This document shows positions 23,240 through 35,600 of a stretch of 64,000 bases of DNA, in pieces. Position 1 is the first letter of the stretch. Every line of letters starts with the position of its first letter. The stretch covers positions 40,661,859-40,725,858 of the forward strand of contig NC_088644.1 of NCBI RefSeq assembly GCF_964019385.1, read 5' to 3'. Source of the DNA: Sycon ciliatum. Its lineage: Eukaryota > Porifera > Calcarea > Leucosolenida > Sycettidae. The position numbers and the translations under genes are program-made. The notes below the pieces were generated by a model. It ran no database searches, was not told the origin of the DNA, and saw only the letters and a list, made by a program, of their open reading frames with translations.

Positions 23240-23825
23240 GTATTATGTACTCTAGATGGTTCCAAGAGTACATAGTCCCCCAGGAGTGTGCGACTAGACT
23301 ATGGGTACTGTCCCGACAGAATTTCATGTTGACGGCTTCTTTATAATTAATGCAATGTGTACTGCACCCGTGTTATCAGACTTTAGTATCCTGAACCTGT
23401 GGTTCAGAGAGCCCCGTTTGATTCTCTACCAACTGGTGCAAAGAAAAGTGTGCGCTGGCATCCCGTTCGTGTGTCGTACATCACTGGTGCAATGTTGTTT
23501 TGCGTTGCGCAAACGTGCCACGCCCCCACAGGGGATTATTCCCACTAGATGACTTAAGGTGACCTTGCGCAAGCACGCACTCGCGTACGACATCCTGGCG
23601 AGCCACCCTTCGCCTGGCGGATGCATCCGTAGATGGCTCATCTACTGCTGGCTGATGTAATTTTTGCCAGTTGTCTGTTTTGCTGTGAGAGCTCGCCACG
23701 CAATTTTGTTTCCCACCCTCCCACACCTACCGGACGGAGGGGAGGCACGGGCTCGGCAGTTGCCATAGCAATGTACTGGTACGCCCAGCCTTTATGATTG
23801 TTCCATGAGTCTTTCATAGCCGATA
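23240..23825. other. Intergenic; partial copy of CAAGAGT-family terminus
   Basis: Around 23260-23315, CCAAGAGTACATAGTCCCCC followed by AGGAGTGTGCGAC matches the terminus of the palindromic element at 58442. The rest has no recognised feature. Confidence 0.4.
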
Positions 23826-24104
23826 GCAAGAGTACATGAAAACCAGAGTGTGCAGCTGGGATGGGTTGCTGTCACGGCGCGGCAAAATTCTGTGATTACA
23901 TCATTTTACAAGTGATGTAGTGCATTCAAGCGGGTCTCTTCTGTCTTTCTGCACAACTGCAGCTCAGTTGTACGCACTGCGCCATTTCCCGCCTCAGATC
24001 TGCGCCAAATAATATTATGATGTCATCATGGAATTCCGCCGTGACAGACACCCATAGCAGAAAAGGCCCCAAGCTGCACACTCTGGTTTTCATGTACTCT
24101 AAGG
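23826..24104. mobile_element. Palindromic MITE, CAAGAGT family
   Basis: Starts CAAGAGTACATGAAAACC with CAGAGTGTGCAGCT following, and ends with the complement AGCTGCACACTCTGG then GGTTTTCATGTACTCT. The right-hand terminal bases have drifted and no target duplication is clear. Confidence 0.7.
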
Positions 24105-24477
24105 GCCGGGTTCCACTGCGGCTCCGCGGCACTTGGCTGCATGCAGCGGAGCAGCGCGGTTCCACTGACACTCGCCATTCGCAACAGGGCCATCGCAGAA
24201 GTTGAGCTTGGCTCAACTTTTGCGATGCGATGCGACAAACGATTTGGCGTACGATCTTGACCTTTTCTACAGCAAAGTTGTACAAAGGTTCAAGAGTTGC
24301 CTATAAATTTGTACAAGTTGTATCAAACCGCGCGAATATCATGGTGACGTAGCCAAATCAGCAAGACTTTGTCGCAAAGCTGACTTCTTCTGTGAATGGT
24401 ATTTCGCGAGTTCGCATCGCACCCATCCATCGCAGATCGCGTCGCATCGCAAAAAAGCTTCTGTGAATCCCGCTTTA
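24105..24477. repeat. Dispersed TGCGATGCGAC/GGGCCGGGTTCCACTG repeat
   Basis: Two mirrored zones of GCGATGCGAC-like words (about 24190-24240 and 24405-24465) flank a central part. This is a member of the same family seen at 19527 and 27440-27675. Boundaries are uncertain. Confidence 0.5.
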
Positions 24478-24859
24478 GGCTGTGTTTACATGAAGCGTTT
24501 CAACCCGCCATGTGCACAAAATGAATGGCGCGTTTACATGACGCATTGCGCTTGACCTGGGTTCAAATTTCGCCCCGGGTTGATTTCAACCCTCCCCCCA
24601 AGGGGAGGGTTGAAATCAACCCGGGTCAAGAAAATCGTAAAAACGTACTTCTGTGCGTATCTCGCGCCAGGTTTGAACGGCACTGCAGATGCAAATTTCG
24701 CGCGAACGGATTCACGTGACCATACAGGACTGTAGAAGTGGACTTTTGGCGGCATATCAGTATTTGACCCGGGTCAACTGTCTTGATGTAAACGCTCACC
24801 TCTTTTGTCTATCGTACAGACTTTCAACCCGGGTTGAAATTTCTCATGTAAACACAGCC
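24478..24859. mobile_element. PIF/Harbinger-like palindromic MITE, TTA target site
   Basis: TIR GGCTGTGTTTACATG with its complement at the right end, flanked by TTA at 24475-24477 and 24860-24862. A 3-bp TWA duplication is diagnostic of PIF/Harbinger. GTTGAAATCAACCCGGGT-type palindromes fill the interior. Length 382 bp, no coding capacity. Its right-hand TTA is also part of the TTAA used by the next element. Confidence 0.82.
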
Positions 24860-24863
24860 TTAA

Positions 24864-25724
24864 AGGGGAAGTATACCCTAAAATCAAATTTTCACCAGTT
24901 GTAGTCTTCGGGGTGCTGAGTCGAATGGTCTTGGTCCGAGGAAGCTGAGACGCTCCCTTCCCCCTTTATTCCCAATCGAACTCGCGCACTTCCACCGAAA
25001 CTGGGTGACTGCGCCCTACAAGATGGGGATTTGTATGCAAAATGTCACTAAAAGCGCCATTTCGTTCTTATAAAAGCCCGGATGACCGCGATTGGCCCAT
25101 ATGTTGTAGTCTTTTGGACGCTGAGTCGACTGGTTTTGGTCCGAAAAGGCTGCGATGCAGCGTTCCTCCTTTATTCCCAATCGAACATGGTTGAACAAGT
25201 GGTCACGTGCTCCTGCGTACACCAGTCACCTGGTCACCGTGCCTGCTGGGTACAACTTACTAGCCTGTTTGACCTTTTTTGGGTGCAGTCCTGTCACTCG
25301 AGTTGAACTCGAGTTGAACCTTGGTGTGAAAGTTGTCACCTGCTGGCGCGGTGACCAGGTGATTTGGGCACCCAGGAGCACGTGACCGCTTGTTCAACCA
25401 TGTTCGATTGGGAATAAAGGAGGAACGCTGCATCGCAGCCTTTTCGGATCAAAACCAGTCGACTCGGCGTCCAAAAGACTACAACATATGGGCCAATCGC
25501 GGTCATCCGTGCTTTTATAAGAACGAAATGGCGCTTTTAGTGACATTTTGCATACAAATCCCCATCTAGTAGGGCGCAGTCACCCAGTTTCGGTGGAAGT
25601 GCGCGAGTTCGATTGGGATTCAAGTAGGAAGGGAGCGTCGCAGCTTCCTCGGACCAAGACCATTCGACTCAGCACCCAGAAGACTACAACTGGTGAAAAT
25701 TTGATTTTAGGGTATACTTCCCCT
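24864..25724. mobile_element. 861-bp palindromic MITE, copy 2 (TTAA-flanked)
   Basis: Same ends and same 861-bp length as the element at 6248-7108, bounded by TTAA at 24860-24863 and 25725-25728. The central loop is inverted relative to copy 1, as expected for a near-perfect palindrome. It shares its left target site with the Harbinger-like MITE. Confidence 0.88.
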
Positions 25725-25728
25725 TTAA

Positions 25729-26728
25729 TGATCTTGCCGATAGATGGCGTTATTTGTTCCTATCATACTATCTTTCAGATGGACGGCCCAGTCCGATCAT
25801 TTCACGCGAACTAGGGGCCGTCCAAGGTTACCAATAATATTTTCAAAACGAAAAGTTTTCGTTTGGGGGTGGGTGGGTTTGAGGGAGTTCGTTTTGAAAA
25901 TAATTATTGATTGCAGATGGAGAATGCCCAGCTAGTTACTTCTGGGTGTCAAAAAGTCACATCAATATTTTATTGGGATTCGTTGTACCTGCAGAAAAGG
26001 TGTGGGTGTGGGTTGAAAAATACTAAAACTTTTCGTTTTGTAAAAACAATCGGTAACCCCGGACGGCCCCTTATACGTCATCATGATCACAATAATCATG
26101 TCGTGCTCACGTTCAATATAAGCTTGCGACGCCCCACTGGCCTGGCTCATCTCTTCTGTGGTGTGAGGGTTAAGGAGCATTGCATCGTATATTTTCTGTC
26201 CCTCTTGAATTCCGCGGATTGCGACCTTTCCGCAGAATCCAGTACGTCCACAGAATTCAGAAAATCCCGTGGAATATTACAGAAAAGGGAGAAAACTGCT
26301 TTTTCTGGAGACTTTTTGTGTATGTATTTCACAGCCAAACCAACCTCCTTGTGACTTTCAAAATCAACTTGCATGGTATATTTTGGACCAGGATTTATAG
26401 GGACAACAAACTTTGGTGTGGTTGTGGAAATTCTGTTTTTACGCTCATTTCCCTTGCAGAATTGCGAAGGATTTGCAAAATTTACTGTTTTCAGCCGCAG
26501 AATTCTGCACGGAATTTCTGATATTCTGCCGAGGTAATTCACGGGGACAGCATAATAAATAATGCCCTCGACTTAGTTCTGTCGGGACAGAAGGGTGTGC
26601 GGGAGTTGCACCCTCTTGGAGGGTTGTGTATGCTTGATGATGCTGTCCCTTACTGGCCTTTAAAACGCGGACAAGAATTCTAAATACCGCGGAGAAAGGG
26701 GGTTTATTCTGCGGCACCTTCCGCAGTA
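25729..26728. other. Repeat-derived intergenic sequence
   Basis: Around 25815-26070 a GGGGCCGTCC...GGACGGCCCC inverted pair with AAAACGAAAAGTTTTCG words suggests an old MITE. CCGCAGAATTCTG-type words recur at 26205-26530 and 26990-27060. No gene is recognised. Confidence 0.4.
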
Positions 26729-26900
26729 CAGTGGTCCCTCTATAATCCGGCACCATTTGTGCCGCGGAAAATCTGCTGGATTAGGGAGGGTGCTGGATTA
26801 ACAAATCTGATTTTCTGCTAGAACATGCATGAAGAGGACATTTTGGCTAATGAAAATTGTGCTGGTTTATCGAGGGTGCTGGATTAGAGAGGGACGACTG
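26729..26900. mobile_element. pogo-like MITE, TA target site, 172 bp
   Basis: Ends CAGTGGTCCCTCTATAATCC and the complement of CAGTCGTCCCTCTCTAATCC, flanked by TA on both sides. No coding capacity. Confidence 0.8.
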
Positions 26901-27159
26901 TAATATCTAATTTCTGCAAGTTTTTCACCCTCCTTGTTGAGGATACAGTAGAGTCACGCGTCCAAGAATGTTGTTTCCAAGGAGTTAGCCTGTCACCAGA
27001 ATTTCTGCAGAATTCAGAAAATCCTGCGGAAGGTTGCAGGGAAGAGAGAGAACTGCTTTTCTGGATGTATTTCACAGTCAAACCAGCGTGTGACTTCTAA
27101 AATCATCTTGCAGTATATTGGAGCTTTTGGACCAGGATTCCGCTGCAGCTGTCATTTCG

Positions 27160-28215
27160 TAGGGCACGTTCAGACTACCGATAAAAGTGGCAGAATGGGG
27201 AAGTTTCCAAGGTGATTTAATCACGTGACTTTACTGGCACTTGCCGGCGGAATAGTTTTATTGCTGCGGCGCAAACAGCATTCCGGCAGTAAAAAGGTGC
27301 TCAGGCTGTGAGTAAGAGAAATTCCCTTCTCAGAGCTGCGGTGAGAGCTGCTCAAGTAATGTTAGTTTACCGGTAGTGCAAATGTCCTTCACGGTTTATC
27401 GGCATTCACGGTTTGACGGGTTTCTTGGTAGTCTCAGGCCCGATTCACAAAATTATTCATGTTTGTTGCGACATCTAGATATCCTCATGCGCAAGTAGTA
27501 CTATGCACGTGCACTGCATACATGTACTCCATTTGTGTATGTCGCGTGTCGCATGTCGCAAAAGTTGAACTTTCTTCAACTTCTGCGACAGGTGCCTTGC
27601 AACAGCTTGCGACAACTCGCGACTGTCGCAAATCGCGTGTCGCATCGCAGAAAGTTGTATTGTGAATCGCCCTTAAGGGCGCGTTCAGACTACCGTGAAT
27701 CCCGGCAAACCGTGAATGGCGATAAACCGTGAAGGACATTCGCACTACCGATAGACTAGCGTTACTGTTTATTATAATACGTAAGTTTTGCAGCTCCCAC
27801 CGCGGCTTGCCTGGGTTGCAGTACCGGGCAAAGTAACAGAAGGACATGTGTACTTGATGGACATGCATGCAATAGTGCATAGCTTCGAGTATTTTCCGAA
27901 ACGAACTCGTTCTTTTCAAATTTTCGAGCGAGTGCTCGAGTATTCAATATGCTCGTTTCACCCCTATGATGATGTCAACCTGGGTCAAGCACAATGCGTT
28001 ATGTAAGCGCTCCAGTCAATCTTGCGGGTGAAAACTCCACATTGGTCAACAGCTCTCATGTAAACACAACCCAACTTGGCTTTTAGGGCGCGTTCAGACT
28101 ACCGATAAAAAGTGACCGATTGGGAAAGTTTCCAAGGTGATTTGATCACGAGACGTTATTGGCACGTTACCGGCGGAAAGGTCTTACTGCCGCGGCAGCT
28201 GCCGCAGTAAAACTT
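27160..28215. repeat. Cluster of GTTCAGACTACCG-type MITE fragments
   Basis: AGGGCACGTTCAGACTACCG at about 27160, AGGGCGCGTTCAGACTACCG at about 27674 and again at about 28086 are three starts of one family. A shorter, more complete copy with both ends lies at 41524-41617 in UXS1. Between them lies a TGCGACA-rich repeat (27440-27675). Confidence 0.6.
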
Positions 28216-28549
28216 TTCCGGCAGTACAAAATTTTTAAAAAAGTGCCCATGCTGGGGAAAAAGAGAAAAACCTTTTCAGCACACCTACTGCGGCCTAGCA
28301 CCTCCGGATCTGAAGCTTGTGAAGTCCAGTGCTTCCACGAGTTATAATAATACTTTAATATTATTATTAGTGTTGTCGTTGAAGAATGACGTCTCTCCGG
28401 CAGTCTTCGTCCATTCCAGGACCACCGACAACATGTGTCGGTGAAATAGATGAAGACTGTCGATATAACTCACGCTTTTAAAAGTATTATTGCTTGTCTT
28501 TACTTAGCCTTTAATACCAGCAAAAGACCGTACATGGGCTAGGACATTA

Positions 28550-28924
28550 GAGAGGTTCCGGGGTACGATTTTCCGTGCCAAAATCCGTATGGGCGCTACG
28601 GATTTTTTCCAGGCGTGCTCCATACGATTTTTCGGCACGGAGAATCCGTGTGGACTGGCTTTCATACGAACCATGTTTCGTATGGAGATTTTGCGTCATC
28701 GGGTGCAGAAAGATTTTTCGCGGGAAGTTTTGATTTCGGTACAAATTTTCAAAATAAAAAGACATAGCGCGGGAATGTGACGTGTTTGCGATCGTAACCT
28801 AGGCAATGACGGCAAACACATAAGTTCCGTACCCCGGAACTTTTCACTGCTCGAAAACGACGTATAAAAAATCCGTAGAGCCTCCACGGATTTTGGCACG
28901 AAAAATCGTACTCCGGAACCTCCC
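28550..28924. mobile_element. Palindromic MITE with GAGAGGTTCCGG ends
   Basis: Inverted ends GAGAGGTTCCGGGGTACGA and the complement of GGGAGGTTCCGGAGTACGA, each bordered by TA. Interior inverted pairs such as TGCCAAAATCCGT/ACGGATTTTGGCA. The same first 11 bases occur on the element at 38030-38965. Confidence 0.78.
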
Positions 28925-29015
28925 TAATGTGTAGAAAAAGGATTGATGGCATCAGGGTGTCCCAGGATCCAACTGCATTTACACCTGCCCCCCCCCCCCC
29001 CTCAGTGAAGGTAAT

Positions 29016-29414
29016 CTGTCCCCGGGGAAAATTGCGGAAAAAAATCGCAAAAAACGCGGCAAAAAACGCGGCATAATATGGCATAATTTGCGGTGAATTT
29101 GCGGTAAATATGCGGTAAATATGCGGTGAATATTATTGATATCATCTCGCGGCGGCAAGTTTTCAGTTGATATGAGGCAATTTTCAGTGAATATGTAGTG
29201 AAATCAATCAGTTACGAGTCTCTGGTGTAAGCGCTGTCCATATTTGAGTACAAACCCGCCACGTTGCTGACCGAACAGTGCACTGTGTGTACGTGTAGTG
29301 CAACAGAAAAGTTCAAAAAACGCGGGAAAATCGCGGAAAACGCGGTCTTTTAAAAAATCGCAAAAAACGCGGAAAAAAACGCGGCCGCGGAATCGCAATT
29401 TTCCCCGGGGACAG
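29016..29414. mobile_element. 399-bp MITE with 6-bp GGTAAT target duplication
   Basis: Ends CTGTCCCCGGGGAAAATTGCG and its exact complement, flanked by GGTAAT at 29010-29015 and 29415-29420. The arms are built from GCGGAAAAAA and AACGCGG words. The superfamily is unclear from a 6-bp duplication alone. Confidence 0.8.
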
Positions 29415-29421
29415 GGTAATA

Positions 29422-31330
29422 CAGTAGATATTGGTTATAACTTGCCCTTCTGATTTTTCACATTTTATCACTATTACCGGTATATCACTACAGGCGATTT
29501 TCAACTGCGCTCGTCTTACATACACATTATACACGTGAGGGTACTCAATCGCGCTAATGTAGCGTACTGATACATGATGCATGCTGCTGCACCTTCCCCA
29601 GTCTAGAGTGAAGAACTAATTTACTTCTTGGCCCCAGGGCATCATCCAGGAAGCATCAGACCAGAATACACTATGAAAACACACAAGTACATGTGGCTCC
29701 AAGTCGAGACATCAATGCCTCACACTCGTGTGTTGCTATCACTATAGACGATCATTTTTCTGCACACAGAGGTGTTTTGAATGGTGATTCTGTATCCTTA
29801 TATATATAAGTTATAGCCGATTTATCGCTATATCCGATACAGTAGGTATCGGTTATAGCGTGGGTGTTTGAAAAACGACATTATTTTGATTCTTATTGCC
29901 GATATTTCTTACACACGATAAATCACGTGTGACATATCATAATTATGCGCGCACGTTTGGCATGTGGACACGTACGTAACGTCGTTTGCAGTGCATGAAC
30001 TCATGGCCAGTCGTCCCCGTACGCAAAATGCGTACGCATTTGTATTTACCGTACATTTCCTCGTGTTTTGGGCGAATCTGAGCGGTACGACGCTGTCGAA
30101 TTGGGCCTGAATTTGTCCTGAACCAGCCGCTATTGAAGTAAAATTAGGTGTTTTGATGGCCACACGGGAACACTGCGGCCATGTCTTCTTTCCTGCGTCG
30201 TTTGTTTGAAAATCGGCGTGTTTTTGAGCTCGTAGTTTCGTCTTCGTTGTGGAATGGCCGTGCGTACATTCTCCTTGGAATTACCAAAGTCACACCCCCG
30301 TTTATTACATTACTAAGAGTTTTGCCGGCAGCCACGATAGTTTTTATCCCTGCTTCCATACGTCCTTTCATTGAACAGCCAAACGAAACTTTGTGGCGCG
30401 CCTTAGTTTTTTGTGGCGCGGGGGTCTCAAGTTTGTCACTTCGAGTTGTACACAACAATCACATCAACACCTCAAAGGACCAAAAAACCAAGTGAGCAAG
30501 TATTTCAACCTTGCGATTCTGCCAGGCCTACTCTGAAGATGGAGACTTCTACTCGGTAGCACATACTCGTATCAATAAGCTGGGAGGGAGAGCGTGGCGA
30601 GTAAAATGTTGGGATGAAAGGAGCCACATTCTCTCTTGGAAAAGGTCGTCGTTCCTGCACTGGCTACACACTTGCTCTACCCAGCTCTGCAGAAGGCTAG
30701 ATTTTGCATGCACGTGCGAGATTCGCATCCGCCGCGCACATAGGCAGAGTCGAAATTTTTGTACTCTCGGATTTGCCGCCATCTTGACGAGTGGCCACTG
30801 CGAAACACCCGTGGTACGTACACACGGATCAATCAGACTCGCGGTCGTGCTACGCGACTGCGGAGCAGCGGATACGAGAGAAGTCGAAAGAAAGAGTCCG
30901 ACTGGACAGAAAAAGTGATTCTCCAATACTCCCTTGGACATACATGTAACTCTCTTTTTGTGTTGAATTATTGTATTGAGTATGCACAGGGCACAGATGT
31001 TATTACTACAGGCGATACACTTTGCGCTAATCTGGCATATTTTGCTACACAAAATCCATTCTTAGGGCCGATATATTCTACTATGCGATAATACTGCTTG
31101 TAAGAATAAATATACACATAAAATATGTGTTATGATTATGAAAAAATGAGTGTTCATTCTTGTAAGCAGTATATTCTTGTATACGACCACACTATAACCG
31201 ATACGCACTGTATATTGGTTATAATGATAATTTGACTGGCTTTTTCTGGTTTTGCTTTTGATATTTTCATTTTGTATCAATATAGCCGGTTTATCACTAT
31301 GTCCGATGACTTTATAACCGATATCCACTG
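29422..31330. mobile_element. pogo-like element with a second copy of itself nested inside
   Basis: Outer TIR CAGTAGATATTGGTTATAA matches the complement of the right end, with TA on both sides (29420-29421, 31331-31332). A second pair, CAGTAGGTATCGGTTATAG at 29840 and its complement ending at 31210, again TA-flanked, lies inside. The inner unit (about 1.37 kb) has open frames at 30181-30495 (+) and 30511-30918 (+), but neither resembles a transposase. Confidence 0.7.
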
Positions 31331-31332
31331 TA

Positions 31333-32600
31333 CTTGATACAACACGTGTGATGTGCTAAATCAAAGTGCCCCCCCCCCCCCCCCCCCACACACACACACA
31401 GAATACAAGAAGCCACTTGAGACAAGTTGTTACTCAGGCAGTTGCAGGGTCAGCACATGCAATCTTCCGGTACACGGAATCCTGAGCAGCAAGTCTTGGG
31501 GAGTGCACACACCAACTTGCAAAACAATACCCAGGATACTGCTGGCGCTTATGAAAGGTTGTGTGCCATGGCATTGGTCCGCGGGATATGCATTATGTTG
31601 TAGATACACATTCTTGGAGCATCAAGTGTGCCGCAGTAGTAGCTGCATTGGTCCTCTGCTAAGTCCACAACAGGAACACATGGCTCTGTATTTAATAATA
31701 TGTATGAAAACAAATGGTTCTAAGTAATTCTTAAAAAGCAAGCGTCCAGCACAATAATAGATCACAGATCTGTAGCGGGTGCTCAAATAATGACAGAATA
31801 CCAAAACCCATATCCATAATGCACAGTTTCCTCGTGCTGCACATTTCGAAAAAGAGAGAAAAGAAGCAATGCCATGCTGCTGTCTTGTACACAGCACTAG
31901 GAATTGGAAAGTTGCTGCTAGATAGGTTGCTGGAGAGCGGCAAGGAGGTAATACCTACTATTATCTAGTACTGCGGTGCTATAAGGTGTACACACATGCC
32001 ACGCACACACCGACACGAAGCTATGAAGCCATGGTGAGGAGAAATGGGCACGTGTACTGCATTGCAGTATTGTTACTCGACACAAAGTTGTTACTACTAT
32101 TCAGTGCGGCTAGCCGTGTATTGTCAGTGTATTGTCAGTGTATTGTCACGGCACACACTCTACATGCACAACAATGCTGCACGGGTGCGAAAAGATAAGC
32201 ACACTGTCTTCAGATCGACCTCAAGCTGTCCCAGGCAGGTGCCAAGTGGACAAAATATCTTGTAAAGTATGTAAAATAGAATCAGTCCTGGAACAAAAGT
32301 CTACAAGGCAGAAAGGACCCATTCAATCTTGTATCTTTGGGTCTCGGCTCATCAAGATCAAGGGGAAGGGGAGTACTCGAGTCTTGAGTCTCCCCAATTC
32401 CCAACATCACCATGGCAGCACCCTCAGCCCAGATAGCCATAGCAACCAGGAAAGGGGAAGGGGAGTCTTGAGTCCCCCTCCCCCCACACACACTCCCAAC
32501 ATCACCATGGCAGCACGCTCAGCCCAGGTAGCCATAGCGACCGGGAAATCAGCCCAGCCAATCGCTGTAACTATGATCATCACCAGTGGTGTTGTTCTAC
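31333..32600. other. Region downstream of UXS1, convergent with the MITE block
   Basis: Starts with a poly(C)/(CA) tract (about 31368-31400). It should contain the UXS1 3' untranslated region near its right end, but no clear minus-strand AATAAA close to the stop was found. No other gene is recognised. Confidence 0.4.
32345..32545 (+). repeat. Imperfect tandem duplication of ~105 bp downstream of UXS1
   Basis: AAGGGGAAGGGGAGT followed by CCAACATCACCATGGCAGCA and CAGCCCAGATAGCCATAGC appears twice with small differences. Confidence 0.75.
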
Positions 32601-35600
32601 CTAGGACTGCGATGTGTCAGCTAACTGTCTCTTTAGCTCACGTCTGAAGTAGTCAATAGTTTGTTGAATACCGGACTGAAAGGAGACCTGGGTCCGGAAA
32701 ACACACAAGATGAAAAGACAACGAAATCAAACTATCATCATCGATCGGAAGCATGAGCTGTGGAGACACGGAAAGGAGCGTAGAGCACAACTGCAAGCTA
32801 GGTACATCCCACCCACAGTGACGCTTACTGCAGTACACATACAGGTATGTCAGGAGCCAGCTTAGGAAATCATAAATAATCATAATTCCTGAAGTGAAAA
32901 TATGTAAAAACGCCACCGGGAGAAGCGAATCTCAAAACTAGCCGGTGCTCAAACATGACCCACGTAAAAATGGGAGTCACCATCTAGAAGGGATGGAACC
33001 ATAATGGAACAGTGCTGCAAAACAAAAGAGCAGTCTTGAATTCCCGGTGTGTCTCAACTTATAGACTTATTTCGAGTGAATGATACACGTTGATGAGTAT
33101 TTGGGCCAGTAATGTTCTGCTATGGAACTGTCCCCGTCCCCCTCCCATGTGGAATTCAAAACAAACAAAGGCATCTTGTATTGCTACAATACAGAGACTG
33201 GATTCCCATTAGCACCCAAATCACTGCTTCTGCTGCTGTAAATGTATTTACTGTCTTATGGATTAGAACTGACCTTTGGTTTCCAGCCGAGCACACGTCC
33301 AGCAAGAGAAATGTCGGGCTTCCTGCGCCTGGGGTCATCCTCTGCAGCTGGCTTTAGTACAATTGGCGGCGGACTGCTCCCTCCTACGAGTGAGTGAGTG
33401 CAACATAATAGTTATAGAAAAACAGAATTGATACAGAAGAACATGTGATGCAAAGCACATGGTACATATACGTTGATTACCGCGTGAAGAAGACATGGAC
33501 AGAATTCATGCTTATCAAGTGTCGCCCCTTCGAGTAGTTCAGCTACCGTAAAAGTCCGTAAATAAGTACCTGCCCGAAAGAAATACCCCCTTCATTCTTT
33601 TGGCTCTGTCTGTTGAAGTCAAGTCAAGCCCGATAAACATACTGCCCGAAATAAGTACCGGTACGATGCGCACATGCAGCACGTAGCATGTACAACGACA
33701 TGAAAATGACTTCTCCACTACACACAAGTCAGGTCTGAAAGTTAGTTCGTGCCCGAAAGTCAGTACCCGCCCGAAAGTTAGTACGGGTGTGGTCACTAAA
33801 TTCGAAAGTAAATACGTACTTATTTACGGACTTTTACGGTATCGCCTTACAATCTTGAATCGGGTTTTTGCTGAGGTACCGTGCATATCAGAAATAGTAT
33901 ATTGAAAGGGCCTCGAGCCGAGGTCCAAGCTTCCAAGTGCGTTTTTGTCGCAGACTTCGGAAGGTTTCGTGTGTGATGCATTGCATACAGTTACTGCCTT
34001 TGAGCCTACTACAGAGTACTAGTATAAGTGAAACGTTTGTGACTAAACCACAGCAGACTTCAAGTCCAGTCAGTCCGAGCATCATTTCAATACGTAATGA
34101 AGGCAGTGAGCCACGTGCCGCACCCATAGCTCGGAGAAAAGAGTCGCATAATCTTATGGACTCTTCAAAATACTTTATATCCCATTATTATACCGTATTT
34201 CCCACGATCACAAGTCGCACCCCTATTCTCAGGTTTGAGCCATATTTTTTCGATCTTTCCACTTCAGTAGTACTGGAGTAAGCCATGCTCGACTGTATGT
34301 CTTTTTGCCCTTGAATTTTAGTGTAAAAAGGTGCGACTTATATTTGGGGAAACACGGTAACCAGAGTCTACACTGATGTTTCAATGCACAAGCGAGAATC
34401 TCACCGGCCAGATGCTGGATCTCCTTAGCAAAGTCTAGGATCGTTCGCTCCTCTGGGTTTCCCTGTCAAACGAGAGCAGAGAAACAGAAAAGCAACAACA
34501 TGAGCACAACCATGTGGGCGCAGGGCATAATTAGCACAGACCTGTCAGAGCAGATTCGGGTACTACAGGCTGGGTCCCTATGAATCAAAGTTAGGATGTA
34601 GTCGTCGTACTGAATAACTAACAATTCGCAAGGCCATACCGCATGTGATCTGCACAGTCCACAGTGGACAATGCACACTACTACATCATAGCTCAAAGAA
34701 GCATTGCATACGTTCTACATGTAGCGCTATGCAAGTTGACAACGGCACGAAACTCAATTCAGTTGCTACCCTGAGTTTTGTGGCATTTAGCCAATCCTCA
34801 GACAACACCGGATTGGCAGAGTGACATGACAGTCTGAGCAACAAGCAAATTGAAAGTTCCCTGCTACTGTCAACTTGTGTTGTAAGCTCTGCTTCGTGTA
34901 AATGAGCACTTTAGTTTTCTCAGTCCAAACACCTAGAGCACTTTCGCAAGACAAGGGCATCTTAACGTTGTGCATTTAGTACTATACATAGGAGCTCACC
35001 ACGTTGACGGGGCCAGAGTAATTGCCGTTCATCAGGCGAATAAGTCCATCCACAAGATCACTGTCCACGCAGAAAATGAGTGAGCGTAAGTGAGCACGCG
35101 CGTCACACACATACATACAGAGGAATGCAATAGTTGCAGCAGATCAACGCTAAAAGCCACGGGTCTATGCCTGACATGCAGCCAGGATGCTTCTACTGTT
35201 AACAGGCATAGCACACTCCGGCAAAGCACACGTGCTGTACGTCACAAGAGAAACCGTGCCCAGCATAAAGAGGCTTGCACCTATGCACACCACACTCGAT
35301 GTGTACTTGAAGTGCTGGTGCAGTTGTGTGACGTTGGGCAGTTGAAGCGGAAGGCAAGCACTCAGGTCAGGATTAGTACAGTTATAGCAAGTGAAGTTCC
35401 ATTCTGGCTCTCTGGCGGATTCAGCACCATGATCCAGGGCTCAGTGACACCATCACATCTCAATTACAAATCACCATACAATACAACAACGGCCTCAGAG
35501 TGGCTGGTAGAACACAAGGTCAGGTCTTACAACACCAAGACAAGCTAGGTATGTCTACTTCAAAGTAGCTTGTACTGACCTCACGTATTGGAAGGAGCGT

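Noticed and set aside
30181-30918. Two plus-strand open frames (104 and 135 codons) as host genes
   Set aside because: They lie wholly inside the nested pogo-like element, lack recognisable motifs and have overlapping minus-strand frames of similar size.
31353-31727. Open frame of 124 codons downstream of UXS1
   Set aside because: It starts in a poly(C)/(CA) tract, shows no motif and has no splice or poly(A) support.
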